Shown one piece after another: positions 9,518-19,394 of a DNA stretch of 64,000 bases (its first letter is position 1; each line of letters starts with the position of its first letter). The position numbers and the translations under genes were made by a program. The notes beneath the pieces were generated by a model. It did no database searches. It was not told where the DNA came from and saw nothing but the letters and a program-made list of their open reading frames with translations. The stretch lies in contig NZ_KI912270.1 of the NCBI RefSeq assembly GCF_000243415.2, forward strand, positions 2,046,001-2,110,000, written 5' to 3'. This DNA comes from Mycolicibacterium tusciae JS617 (lineage in GTDB: Bacteria > Actinomycetota > Actinomycetes > Mycobacteriales > Mycobacteriaceae).

Positions 9518-9537
9518 ACGGGGCCTTTCGTCCCTAG
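9518..9537 (+). promoter_or_regulatory. Candidate DosR (DevR) box upstream of the nitroreductase gene
   Basis: The site ACGGGGCCTTTCGTCCCTAG matches 14 of 20 positions of the DosR consensus TTSGGGACTWWAGTCCCSAA, including GGG, the central TT and GTCCC. It lies about 65 bp before the ATG at 9602 and a few kb from devR itself. Assigned by eye; no matrix score was computed. Confidence 0.65.
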
Positions 9538-9601
9538 TCCGTCGCTCCCAGCTCCGCCGAGTATGGAAGTTGTTCACCAACACGAGACGGAGGGCGCACG
9601 G

Positions 9602-10582
9602 ATGAACGCTTACTTCCCGGATCGCGACACGATCCGAACTGTGTTGTCGCTTGCTATCCGAGCGCCGTCGATCCACAACTCGCAACCATGGCGGTGGCGG
9701 GTCGGCGCCGAAAGTCTGCATCTGTATGTCGATCCGCAGAGGCATCTGGCCAACACCGATCCGGATAGTCGGGACCTTCTGCTGAGTTGCGGCGCGTCGC
9801 TGCACCACGCTGTGGTCGCCTTGGCGGCACTCGGATGGCAGGCAAAGGTTCATCGCCTGCCCAACCTCGCGGATCCGGAACACCTCGCCGCAATCGAGTT
9901 GCGCCCCAGCCCCGCGAGTGCACTGGATGTCACGCTGGCGGCCGCGATTCCGAAGCGGCGTACGGATCGCCGACTGTACAACGCCTGGTCGGTGCCGGAC
10001 GCCGACATCGCCATGATGGGGGCGCGCGCTGCACGCGCAGGGGTGTCGGTGCGCCAAGTCGCCTCACTACCGAAGCTGGAGCAGATCGTCAGCCAGGCTG
10101 TCCGCCAGCACGCGGCAGATTACGACTACCTGAATGAATTGTCGGTGTGGAGTGGACGGTACGCATCGGTGGCGGGTGTTCCGGCTCGAAACACACCGCA
10201 GTCCGATCCCACGGCGCCGCTTCCGGGCCGTCTGTTCGCCGGCCCGGTATTGACGCAGCCGCCCGACATCGATCCGGCAGACGACGCCGCTGTGGTTCTG
10301 GCGCTCGGGACGAATGACGACAGCCCACTGTCACGATTGCGCGCAGGTGAGGCCACGAGCCTGGTGCTGTTGTCGGCTACCGCGTTCGGACTCGCCAGCT
10401 GTCCAGTGACCGAACCTCTCGAGATCGCCGAAACGCGGGAAGCCGTAAAGGCAGAGGTATTCGGCGACAGCGGTGTTCCCCAGATGCTGTTGCGTATCGG
10501 ATGGGCGCCCGTGAATGCCGATCCACTTCCGTCGACCCCGCGCCGGCCACTCGCGGACGTCGTTGATTGGCTGGCTGATTGA
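9602..10582 (+). CDS. Acg-family nitroreductase-like protein (Rv3131-like position)
   Basis: The 326-residue protein starts at the ATG with GGAGG upstream; the open frame extends into ligB, but the upstream part is not real. The signature RAPSIHNSQPWRW near residues 18-31 and the ending PSTPRRPLADVV are typical of the Acg/Rv3131/Rv2032 family. These are FMN-binding, nitroreductase-fold proteins that are strongly DosR-induced, with a poorly known reaction. The gene is convergent with devS, the same arrangement as Rv3131 beside devS (Rv3132c) in M. tuberculosis, and has a candidate DosR box. It is therefore the probable positional counterpart of Rv3131. Confidence 0.85.
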   Translation: MNAYFPDRDTIRTVLSLAIRAPSIHNSQPWRWRVGAESLHLYVDPQRHLANTDPDSRDLLLSCGASLHHAVVALAALGWQAKVHRLPNLADPEHLAAIELRPSPASALDVTLAAAIPKRRTDRRLYNAWSVPDADIAMMGARAARAGVSVRQVASLPKLEQIVSQAVRQHAADYDYLNELSVWSGRYASVAGVPARNTPQSDPTAPLPGRLFAGPVLTQPPDIDPADDAAVVLALGTNDDSPLSRLRAGEATSLVLLSATAFGLASCPVTEPLEIAETREAVKAEVFGDSGVPQMLLRIGWAPVNADPLPSTPRRPLADVVDWLAD

Positions 10583-10585
10583 TGC

Positions 10586-13019
<2,434 letters not shown>

Positions 13020-13026
13020 TGAGAGT

Positions 13027-13040
13027 CCTTCCGCCGAAGG
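13027..13040 (-). promoter_or_regulatory. Small hairpin covering the devR ribosome binding site
   Basis: In the mRNA, CCTTC-GGCG-GAAGG forms a 5-bp stem with a tetraloop. The 3' arm is the Shine-Dalgarno sequence of devR, whose ATG is 8 bases further on. It could damp translation. Inferred from sequence only. Confidence 0.4.
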
Positions 13041-13081
13041 TCTGAACGCGTACGCATCCAACATGCTCGTCATGACGTCGT

Positions 13082-13098
13082 CTGACAAGTCCTGTCAG
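13082..13098. repeat. Inverted repeat between the nitroreductase stop and devR
   Basis: CTGACA-AGTCC-TGTCAG is a perfect 6-bp inverted repeat that overlaps the stop codon of the upstream nitroreductase. It lies about 65 bp before devR. It may be an attenuator-like hairpin or an operator; it does not fit a DosR box. Confidence 0.4.
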
Positions 13099-14078
13099 TA
13101 GCGAATCTCCAAGACTTCCCGCAACGACCGTCTCGGTGTCGGCGCTGGTACGGTCTCGATCGAGGGGGCAATTCCGACTCGAATCAACGCCTGGGGCATC
13201 GATTTTCGCCCGGTGAGCTGCCGGATGACAGCCTGGCTTGATTCCAACTCGGTGATATGGGTCATCGGGCACGTCGCGAATCCGGCTCTGGTGCAGGTCA
13301 GGAGCACCGCTGAAAGAGCCTGGCCGCAGTTGACGGCATCTTCGCGCGTGTCGGCCGCTGTCGAGAGCACGAGCACCCTGGCCTGGTCCTGCAAAGTCGC
13401 GGTCCGGCGATCGCCGTATCCGCTCGACGGGAACCCACGGTTAACCGGGACCCGCTGCCGTTCCGATCGGGATATCAGGGCACTCGGTGGGACTCCTTCG
13501 GATAGCCTGAAAGGCGCAGTCCACCAAGCTAATTCAGCGTGATAGAAATCGTCGTATCGGCGCAGCGACTCCGTGAGCCGAGAGGCTTCGGCCAGATACG
13601 GGCGAGCGTCGTCTTCCAGAACGTCGAGCGACACCACCTCACCACCGATTCGCTCGCGAAGCTCCTTTTCGAACGACGCCCAGTCGCCCGGTGCGCGGAA
13701 GGGAAGCCGATCGGTGCGCCGATGAAGTATGGCGTCGGCCAGGTCGCAGACGTCCTGAGTCACCGACTTCAGTGGAGCAAAGGTGATGGACGCGATATGG
13801 TCCGGCTTGTCCTCATCGGGGAACTGCTCGACGGTCGCGTTCCAGCCTGCGGCGGCCGTTGCGATTTTGAAGTGATCGAGAGCGACTCCACAACTGATCA
13901 GCGCCTCGCGACCACAGCCATCGTGGGAGCGCACCATACGGTGAACATCGGCGTGCAGTTCAACGACGGAACCTCGAACGGTCCACCGCCACGGCTGGCT
14001 GTTGTGCAGCGAGGGAGCGCGGCAGGCCAACTCAACTGCGTTCGCAATCACCTGATAATCCAACGCACGCGTGGTCAT
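13095..14078 (-). CDS. Acg-family nitroreductase-like protein, second copy
   Basis: The 327-residue protein has the family signature CRAPSLHNSQPWRW near residues 19-32, AILHRRTDR, a central SERQRVPVNRGFPSSGYG and the ending PAPTPRRSLREVL. It is a distant paralogue of the gene at 9602. Members bind FMN and are induced under hypoxia or NO; their physiological substrate is unsettled. The ATG has AGGGAG upstream. The gene lies 15 bp after the pyridoxamine-oxidase-like gene and upstream of devR, so it is probably part of the tgs1 transcript under DosR control. Confidence 0.85.
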   Translation of the reverse strand: MTTRALDYQVIANAVELACRAPSLHNSQPWRWTVRGSVVELHADVHRMVRSHDGCGREALISCGVALDHFKIATAAAGWNATVEQFPDEDKPDHIASITFAPLKSVTQDVCDLADAILHRRTDRLPFRAPGDWASFEKELRERIGGEVVSLDVLEDDARPYLAEASRLTESLRRYDDFYHAELAWWTAPFRLSEGVPPSALISRSERQRVPVNRGFPSSGYGDRRTATLQDQARVLVLSTAADTREDAVNCGQALSAVLLTCTRAGFATCPMTHITELESSQAVIRQLTGRKSMPQALIRVGIAPSIETVPAPTPRRSLREVLEIRY

Positions 14079-14093
14079 GGCATTGTGCTCCCT

Positions 14094-14534
14094 CTAATCA
14101 CCGGCGGCATTGCGGTACTGCGGCAAACCCGGTTCACGGAAGCGACGTCCGGTGATCTTCTCCGTCCGGATCCGGACGAAGTGGTCCCGCCGGCCGTCAA
14201 CCCACGGCTGCAGGAAAGTTCCTGCGAGTTCGACCAATTCGTCGATGTCGGTGATCGGCTGCGCGTGCCCGACCACGGTCACACTCCATCCCGTGCGAAG
14301 GTCTGGGTCCAACTCGTCTGCCTCGAAGGCGACGACGAGGTTGTCAGCGGCTGCGGCCAGTTTCGCGCCACCGGCCACACGGATCACCAGATCATCGCGC
14401 CATAGCCGGAAATTGACCGGCTGCACGGCCGGCAGTGCGTCCTCGGTGAAGACCAGACGGCCCACCCGAACCTCTTGCAACAGATCGAGACATTGCCTGC
14501 GGTTCAGGACATCGAGTTCTTGAGCTTTCGACAT
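14094..14534 (-). CDS. Pyridoxamine 5'-phosphate oxidase-like, FMN/F420-binding split-barrel protein
   Basis: The 146-residue protein starts at MSKAQELDVL; the longer open frame upstream overlaps tgs1 and is an artefact. The pattern is CLDLLQEVRVGRLVF, ALPAVQPVNF, then LVVAFEADELD and GWSVTVVGHA. This is typical of the small mycobacterial split-barrel family found in the DosR regulon (Rv3129-like) and among F420-binding proteins. Substrate unknown. It begins 5 bp after the tgs1 stop codon and precedes the second nitroreductase by 15 bp, so co-transcription from the tgs1 promoter is likely. Confidence 0.8.
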   Translation of the reverse strand: MSKAQELDVLNRRQCLDLLQEVRVGRLVFTEDALPAVQPVNFRLWRDDLVIRVAGGAKLAAAADNLVVAFEADELDPDLRTGWSVTVVGHAQPITDIDELVELAGTFLQPWVDGRRDHFVRIRTEKITGRRFREPGLPQYRNAAGD

Positions 14535-14539
14535 CGCGA

Positions 14540-15949
14540 TCAACCCCCTTGTACCAGTGTGAGCGTTCCCACGGGCGTGGAGCGCGAATGGCCTGCGCTG
14601 ACGGCGGTCAATCGTGCGACTGCACGCTTGATCCCGCGTGCGAGTTCGTCGACGTCTGGCGCAGCGTCGTAGTCGCCGATGATTCCGAAGGCGAGGTGGT
14701 CGGCGTAGCTCATGATTGCTATGCCCGTGCGTAGTTGTAATGCCAGCGGAGGAATCGGAAGCAACCGGACAACCTCCCGGCCCATGAGCCGCAAGCGCTT
14801 TCGTGGTCCTGGCACGTTCGTGGCCAAGGTGACGACACCGCGTTGCGGTAGCCGAGTCAACGTCCGCACCGTCCACGCCGTTACCGGGAAGGGGATGGCC
14901 TTCGCCGCGGATAGGAAGATGTTGCCGGCTTGACGTTGTCCGCTTCCCTTGGCTCGAGTGAGTCGCGCGTGCACAGCTTGGAGCTGGGCGACAGGATCGG
15001 CCTTCTCCACCGGAAGGCACGGCAACATGACCGAGACACGGTTGTCCGTCTTGTCCGCAGCGTCGGCCGATCGCACAGAGACCGGCACCAGAGTGCGAAG
15101 TGAATCGGGCCGTGGTCGCTCTCCGCGACGGAGCAGCATCGTGCGGTAGCTGTCTGTGATCGCTGACAGCGCAACGTCGTTGACGGTCACCCCGAACCCA
15201 GTGCAGATCTTTGCGACATCGTCGAGCGAGACCTCGACCGCGGCGTAGCGCCGCATGTTGGTCAGCGGTCCGGTGAGCGACGACGACGACGCGGGACGCA
15301 GCAGACCGCTCGCGATCTCGGCGGCTCCCTGTAGGGCGTGCGATGCAGCGGACGTCACGCCAAGCGATGTGCGCCACGCTCCGGCGATCCATTCGATCGG
15401 GTTGAGTGTGAGCGCTGGAAGTCGCCAGCCGCGCACCGACTGGTGCGCGGCGCGGATTTCAGTTGCGAAGGTGTCGTCCACGCCGTCGTCGCAGATCCGG
15501 TAGAGCATGTGCGTCGCCGCGATACCGTCGGCGACGCAATGGTGGACCTTCATCAAGATTGCCCACCGATTGTGCGCCAGGCCACCGACGACCCAGCATT
15601 CCCACAAGGGCCTGTCACGATCCAGACGGCGCTCCATGATCTCGGCGACCCAACGCGACAGTGCTGCATCGTCTCCAGGGTCCGGTAGCGCCGCCCGCCT
15701 GATGTGGTGGAAGATGTCGAGGTCGGTGTCGTTTACCCAACGCGGAGCTCCGAGGTCCAACGGCTGGGTGTGCAGGACTTGGCTGAACCTCGGCACCGAC
15801 ATCACGCGCTCGCCGATGGTCGAGACCAGCGAATCGAAGCTGGGCATCGGGCCGGCAAGCACGGCGACGGCGCCGATCGCGAGGCTCACGTGGCGGTCGG
15901 AGTCCTCGGCCTGGAGGAACCCCGCGTCAAGCGTTGTCAATTGCTCCAT
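14540..15949 (-). CDS. tgs1: Wax ester synthase/diacylglycerol acyltransferase, Tgs1-like
   Basis: The 469-residue protein starts at MEQLTTLDAGFL, matching the start of M. tuberculosis Tgs1; an upstream start at 15991 would place the DosR box inside the gene. The acyltransferase motif HHCVADG lies at 136-142, and the C-terminal half has NDVALSAI and the NVPGPR motif. It esterifies acyl-CoA to diacylglycerol to make storage triacylglycerol in hypoxic, non-growing cells. A DosR-box-like site lies 36-52 bp upstream. In M. tuberculosis tgs1 is also next to the devRS locus, so this is a rearranged version of that neighbourhood. Confidence 0.9.
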   Translation of the reverse strand: MEQLTTLDAGFLQAEDSDRHVSLAIGAVAVLAGPMPSFDSLVSTIGERVMSVPRFSQVLHTQPLDLGAPRWVNDTDLDIFHHIRRAALPDPGDDAALSRWVAEIMERRLDRDRPLWECWVVGGLAHNRWAILMKVHHCVADGIAATHMLYRICDDGVDDTFATEIRAAHQSVRGWRLPALTLNPIEWIAGAWRTSLGVTSAASHALQGAAEIASGLLRPASSSSLTGPLTNMRRYAAVEVSLDDVAKICTGFGVTVNDVALSAITDSYRTMLLRRGERPRPDSLRTLVPVSVRSADAADKTDNRVSVMLPCLPVEKADPVAQLQAVHARLTRAKGSGQRQAGNIFLSAAKAIPFPVTAWTVRTLTRLPQRGVVTLATNVPGPRKRLRLMGREVVRLLPIPPLALQLRTGIAIMSYADHLAFGIIGDYDAAPDVDELARGIKRAVARLTAVSAGHSRSTPVGTLTLVQGG

Positions 15950-15981
15950 GAATCCACTGTCGGCCTTCTTTGAGCGCAGCG

Positions 15982-16001
15982 GCAGGGGCAAAGGTCCCTA
16001 C
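15982..16001 (-). promoter_or_regulatory. Candidate DosR box upstream of tgs1
   Basis: On the minus strand the core is GGGACC-TTTG-CCCC, about 12 of 20 consensus positions with both half-sites recognisable. It overlaps the stop codon of the upstream split-barrel gene and ends 32 bp before the tgs1 ATG. This also argues for the shorter tgs1 start. Confidence 0.6.
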
Positions 16002-16429
16002 TTGGCAGGCAAGTGGTCGTCGACTGCCGTTCCGAATCGGAAACGCCGGCCGCTGATTTGTGATGGCTCCACGCGTACGTACCGCGGCTTGGCCCCCGCC
16101 GTCCAGGGCAGCAGTTGTGCTCGCTCGGCTTCCTCGATCTCAGCGCTGGTGTGCAGCACCTGCGCAATGCCCTTGACGATCACACTCCAACCGCCGGAGA
16201 CGTCGTGGTCATCGGCTTCGAAAGCCACGTGAGCGTTCATCACGACGGTGAACAGCTTGGTCGCGAAGTCCGCTGTGCGAAACAGCACGGTCCTGCGTTG
16301 CACGACGAAATTGACGGGAAAGATCTCTGGGCTGCCCTCGACGCAGGTGACCAGACGGCCCAGCGTCCTACTCGACAGCAGGTTCCAGCTCTCGTCTATC
16401 GAGAGGACGTCCATCGGTTTGCCGGCCAT
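15998..16429 (-). CDS. Pyridoxamine 5'-phosphate oxidase-like split-barrel protein, second copy
   Basis: The 143-residue protein has SWNLLSSRTLGRLVTCVEG, PEIFPVNFVV, NAHVAFEADDHD, GWSVIVKGIA and the ending GRRFRFG. This is the same family and layout as the protein at 14094. The partners tgs1 and devRS suggest a role in hypoxic metabolism, perhaps flavin- or F420-dependent; no reaction can be assigned. It lies 25 bp after the membrane-protein gene and its stop codon overlaps the tgs1 DosR box. Confidence 0.8.
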   Translation of the reverse strand: MAGKPMDVLSIDESWNLLSSRTLGRLVTCVEGSPEIFPVNFVVQRRTVLFRTADFATKLFTVVMNAHVAFEADDHDVSGGWSVIVKGIAQVLHTSAEIEEAERAQLLPWTAGAKPRYVRVEPSQISGRRFRFGTAVDDHLPAK

Positions 16430-16454
16430 GAAAGCAGTGTAGGGACCGAGGGGT

Positions 16455-16880
16455 TCAGCTGGACAACACTAGAATTCCACCCACGATCAAGGCAACGAGC
16501 TTGACGGCTTCCAGCGCTACGTAGACATAGTGCGCACGAGACCGAGCGACGTTCTGCCCGGCCAACACCGCATCGGAGCGACGCGTCAATTGTGGTCGCA
16601 CACCGGCCATCTGGACTGTCAGGGCGCCGAAGGCAATCGCATACGTCACGACGATGCCGCTTCGCGGATGGCTCACGCCCAGCGCGACGGCGATACCGAC
16701 GGCGATCAACACCTCGGCGCTGTTGAGGGCGCGAAAGACCAGTCGGCCGATGCCCAGGCCGATCGGGAGGGTGACCCCGGGAGCCCGGAACTTCAGCGGC
16801 GCCTCGAGGAAAGAGATGGCCAACACCATGCCAAGCCAGACGAACGTCAGCGCGGCGGCGACGGCTGGACCCGAGCTCAT
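16455..16880 (-). CDS. Small integral membrane protein of unknown function
   Basis: The start is the ATG at 16880, which overlaps the TGA of the upstream regulator gene (ATGA), so translation is probably coupled. The 141-residue protein is mostly hydrophobic with about four membrane segments (residues about 8-27, 38-62, 70-92, 115-140). The middle contains an RRSDAVLAGQNVARSRAHY loop. No catalytic motif is recognised. Its coupling to the Cys-containing regulator and position opposite the truncated haemoglobin suggest a role in the same response. Confidence 0.7.
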   Translation of the reverse strand: MSSGPAVAAALTFVWLGMVLAISFLEAPLKFRAPGVTLPIGLGIGRLVFRALNSAEVLIAVGIAVALGVSHPRSGIVVTYAIAFGALTVQMAGVRPQLTRRSDAVLAGQNVARSRAHYVYVALEAVKLVALIVGGILVLSS

Positions 16881-17551
16881 GAGGTTGGCCTTTCCATCGT
16901 GACGTGGGCCAGGCACAGGTCAGGCTCGACGAACGGCTCCAACTTCTCGACAGTGACGGGCGCATTCCACGCGTCCAACGCGCCCTGCATGAGTCCCAGG
17001 TGGATCGGGCAGATGATGGCCGACTTGTCCGCGGCCACCTCGAGGAACGGGCAATGACGCAGTCCGACTTGAACGGCGCCGTTGGCTTCCAATCGCTGCG
17101 GCGCAAATCCCAGGTCGTCGAGCAGGGCGATCAGCCGCTTGATCGACTGACGCACACCTGGTGGGTTACGCGTCGGGTTGGTGACCTGGGTTGCCCACGC
17201 GCGGCCGGCCTCGAGCGCCTTGACGCTGGCGTTACGTTCGCCGGCCAGCGCGAGGGTGAGGATCTCGGCGAGCAACCGGTAGCGTCGCGAGCCGCCGGGG
17301 TCCATTCTGCGAACCGCGCGGTACATCAGCGGTGGCCGGCCTTGGCGCCTCAGATCCGGTTCAACCTGCTCCACCCTGCCATCGGCAACTAGGCGATCGA
17401 GGTGAAACCGTACGGTATTCGGATGCACCTCAAGCTCTTCCGCGAGATCCGCGATCGTCGTCGCGCTGGCCGCATCCCTCAACGCCGCCAGCACATCGTC
17501 GCGGCGGCCGGCAGGCTGTGACCGGGATCGCGCCGCCGCCGTCTTCGACAT
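16877..17551 (-). CDS. Winged-helix regulator with C-terminal Cys motif, possible Fe-S sensor
   Basis: The 224-residue protein has an ArsR/DeoR-like helix-turn-helix (IADLAEELEVHPNTVRFHLDRL, about 33-54) and a wing containing RRQGRPPLMYR. The C-terminal domain carries Cys in GLRHCPFLEV, IICPIHLGLM and EPDLCLAHV plus nearby His residues. This layout resembles SufR-like and related regulators that hold a [4Fe-4S] cluster and respond to NO or O2. It is divergent from the truncated haemoglobin gene across a palindrome that is a natural operator. The regulator and its target would thus form an NO/O2-responsive pair. Cluster binding is an inference. Confidence 0.75.
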   Translation of the reverse strand: MSKTAAARSRSQPAGRRDDVLAALRDAASATTIADLAEELEVHPNTVRFHLDRLVADGRVEQVEPDLRRQGRPPLMYRAVRRMDPGGSRRYRLLAEILTLALAGERNASVKALEAGRAWATQVTNPTRNPPGVRQSIKRLIALLDDLGFAPQRLEANGAVQVGLRHCPFLEVAADKSAIICPIHLGLMQGALDAWNAPVTVEKLEPFVEPDLCLAHVTMERPTS

Positions 17552-17560
17552 ACGCTAGAG

Positions 17561-17584
17561 TTTATACAAATGCTCTTGTAAAAA
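17561..17584. promoter_or_regulatory. Candidate operator between the Cys regulator and the truncated haemoglobin
   Basis: TACAA-ATGCTC-TTGTA is a perfect 5-bp palindrome with a 6-bp spacer, at 17565-17580, extended by AT-rich flanks (TTTA and AAAA). The spacing equals that of known SufR sites (CAAC-n6-GTTG). It sits in the short divergent promoter region (17552-17598). Confidence 0.6.
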
Positions 17585-17598
17585 CCAAGGGGGCTTCG

Positions 17599-18003
17599 AT
17601 GACCGATCTGGCTACCCGCGACGACGTCGACGTGCTTCTGCGGCGCTTCTACGGTCGGGTGTTCTCCGACGATGTCTTGGCCGAACCGTTCAGCGAGCTA
17701 CGCGCAAAAGGGCTGGAGTCCCATCTGCCGGTGATGTGCGACTTCTGGGAAACCGTTCTGTTCCGCGCCGGGCTCTACCATGGCAGCGCCCTGCTGGTTC
17801 ATCGCCAACTCAATGAGCAACATCCGTTGTGCGCCAACCATTTCACGCGCTGGCTTGCACTGTGGGAGCGCACGGTCGACGAAATGTACGACGGTCCCGC
17901 CGCGCAGCGGGCGAAGGCTCAGGCCGCCAGGATCGCCAAGTCCATGCACCGACGTCTCACCGGCAGCGACGCACCGGAACTCGACGCGTTGATCCCGCAC
18001 TGA
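17599..18003 (+). CDS. Truncated haemoglobin, group III-like
   Basis: The 134-residue protein starts at the ATG preceded by AAGGGGG. The globin-like pattern is VLLRRFYGRVFSDD, MCDFWETVLF, GLYHG, HRQLNEQHPL and NHFTRWLALWERTVDEMY. The last includes the probable proximal His (H81) and conserved Trp of group III globins. Such proteins bind O2 and NO and are linked to NO or oxidative defence. It is divergent from the Cys-containing regulator and convergent with narI (7 bp between stop codons). Its place between the devR region and the nitrate reductase fits removal of NO made during nitrate respiration. Confidence 0.85.
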   Translation: MTDLATRDDVDVLLRRFYGRVFSDDVLAEPFSELRAKGLESHLPVMCDFWETVLFRAGLYHGSALLVHRQLNEQHPLCANHFTRWLALWERTVDEMYDGPAAQRAKAQAARIAKSMHRRLTGSDAPELDALIPH

Positions 18004-18010
18004 TCCCGCG

Positions 18011-18739
18011 TCACCAGCCCCGGCGCCGCGGGTGTGAGCCCACCAGCTCGTCGGAGGCCGCGTCGCGGGTGCGGTAAACGATGTAGGGCCGGAACAGGTA
18101 TCCGATCGGTGCGCTGAACACATGCACCAGCCGGGTGAACGGCCACAGGCAAAACAGCACCAATGCGATCATCACGTGGATGTGGAACCACAACGGCGCC
18201 TGCACCATCAGATCACCGCGCGGCTGCAGGATCCAGATGGACCGGAACCACGGTGACACGCTCTCCCGGTAGTCATGCTCCGCGCCGACCGGCGTCGCCC
18301 CGATCAGCGTGCACGACAGACCGGCCACAATCGCCAGCACCAGCACCAGATACATCACCTTGTCGTTGACGGTGGTCGCCAGAAACACCGGACCCGTGGT
18401 GCGACGGCGAAACACCAACAGCGCGATACCCCCCAGGGTGGTGACGCCGGCGACGGCACCGAGAACCATAGCCTGAATGTGGTACACGTGATCGGTCATG
18501 ACCAGGTCGGTCCACGACTCGGGGATGACCAAACCGATGATGTGGCCGGCGATGACCACCAGGATGCCGAAGTGAAACATCGGGCTGCCGATGCGCAGCA
18601 GTCGCGATTCGTAGAGCTGCGACGAGCGGGTGGTCCAGCCGAACTTGTCGTAGCGGTAGCGCCACCAGATTCCGACCGCGACGATCGCCAGGGTCACATA
18701 GGGGACGACATCCCAGAAGATAACCCATCCCGAAATCAT
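18011..18739 (-). CDS. narI: Respiratory nitrate reductase gamma subunit (cytochrome b)
   Basis: The 242-residue protein has five hydrophobic segments (about 5-23, 52-72, 88-108, 126-146, 184-206). Conserved His residues lie in SPMFHFGILVVIAGHIIG and FHIHVMIALVLF; they bind the two b-type haems. It takes electrons from menaquinol at the membrane and passes them to NarH. It begins just after the narJ stop codon and is the last gene of narKGHJI. The C-terminal tail (YIVYRTRD and beyond) is slightly longer than in E. coli (225 residues). Confidence 0.92.
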   Translation of the reverse strand: MISGWVIFWDVVPYVTLAIVAVGIWWRYRYDKFGWTTRSSQLYESRLLRIGSPMFHFGILVVIAGHIIGLVIPESWTDLVMTDHVYHIQAMVLGAVAGVTTLGGIALLVFRRRTTGPVFLATTVNDKVMYLVLVLAIVAGLSCTLIGATPVGAEHDYRESVSPWFRSIWILQPRGDLMVQAPLWFHIHVMIALVLFCLWPFTRLVHVFSAPIGYLFRPYIVYRTRDAASDELVGSHPRRRGW

Positions 18740-18740
18740 C

Positions 18741-19394
18741 TCAATCTCCCTGTGCGCGTCGCGGTGGCACGGTCAACGTGAACGGTTCCAGCCCAACCGA
18801 TTCGGCCGGCGGCCCGGCCGTGGCCAGTCGCCGAGCGCGCTCGATGTCCCGGTCGGTCGCCGTCGGCAGCGTCTGACACACCGCGGCAACAGCGTGCGCA
18901 TACGGCGAGCCCGATCGTTCCAACGCGTCGCGCAATACATCGATCGGCACCCGGTGCTCGACGAGCAATCGCCGGCCCGCCTCGGGGTCGACGGTAGCGG
19001 CGAACTCAAGCACCACCGGCAGATGGTCGGGCGCTTCGCCGTGCGGCGGCCCTACCCCGGCAGTCCGATAGGCCCGCGTGAAGGCCAGCATCTGGCTGCC
19101 GCGGTTGCGGGTGTCGCCGGCGGTCCAGTACGTCAGATACATGGTCGACCGGCGCCGCAGGTCGAAGGTGTCGACGTAGTCGGTGGCCGCACGCATCGGA
19201 TCGGCGTCCCGCAATGCCACCACAGTCCGGCCGAGCAGTTCGGCCGGGCTGCCTGACACGTTTGCGAGCAGCTCATCGACGGTGGCCAACCGTCCGATGT
19301 GCTGCTCGTCGGGGTAAGCCAGCAGCAGCGAGGCTGCCTGCCACACCAGCCGGTGTTCAAGGGTGCATCCGCGTTCGCGCCTGAGCAGTTTCAT
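18741..19394 (-). CDS. narJ: Nitrate reductase assembly chaperone
   Basis: The 217-residue protein has the TorD/NarJ-like helical pattern: LVWQAASLLLAYPDE at the N-terminus, YVDTFDLRRRSTMYLTYW in the centre, HLPVVLEFAA and PYAHAVAAVCQTLP later. NarJ holds apo-NarGH in the cytoplasm until the molybdenum cofactor is inserted and is not part of the final enzyme. The ATG overlaps the TGA of narH by ATGA (19391-19394), so translation is coupled. Confidence 0.9.
   Translation of the reverse strand: MKLLRRERGCTLEHRLVWQAASLLLAYPDEQHIGRLATVDELLANVSGSPAELLGRTVVALRDADPMRAATDYVDTFDLRRRSTMYLTYWTAGDTRNRGSQMLAFTRAYRTAGVGPPHGEAPDHLPVVLEFAATVDPEAGRRLLVEHRVPIDVLRDALERSGSPYAHAVAAVCQTLPTATDRDIERARRLATAGPPAESVGLEPFTLTVPPRRAQGD

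Noticed and set aside
14094..15392. A 432-residue open frame overlapping tgs1
   Set aside because: Only the last 146 residues show a protein family; the upstream part is antisense-like Arg-rich sequence inside the tgs1 gene.
16430..16460. A DosR box upstream of the second split-barrel gene
   Set aside because: Only one half-site (GGTCCC) is recognisable; the other half does not match.
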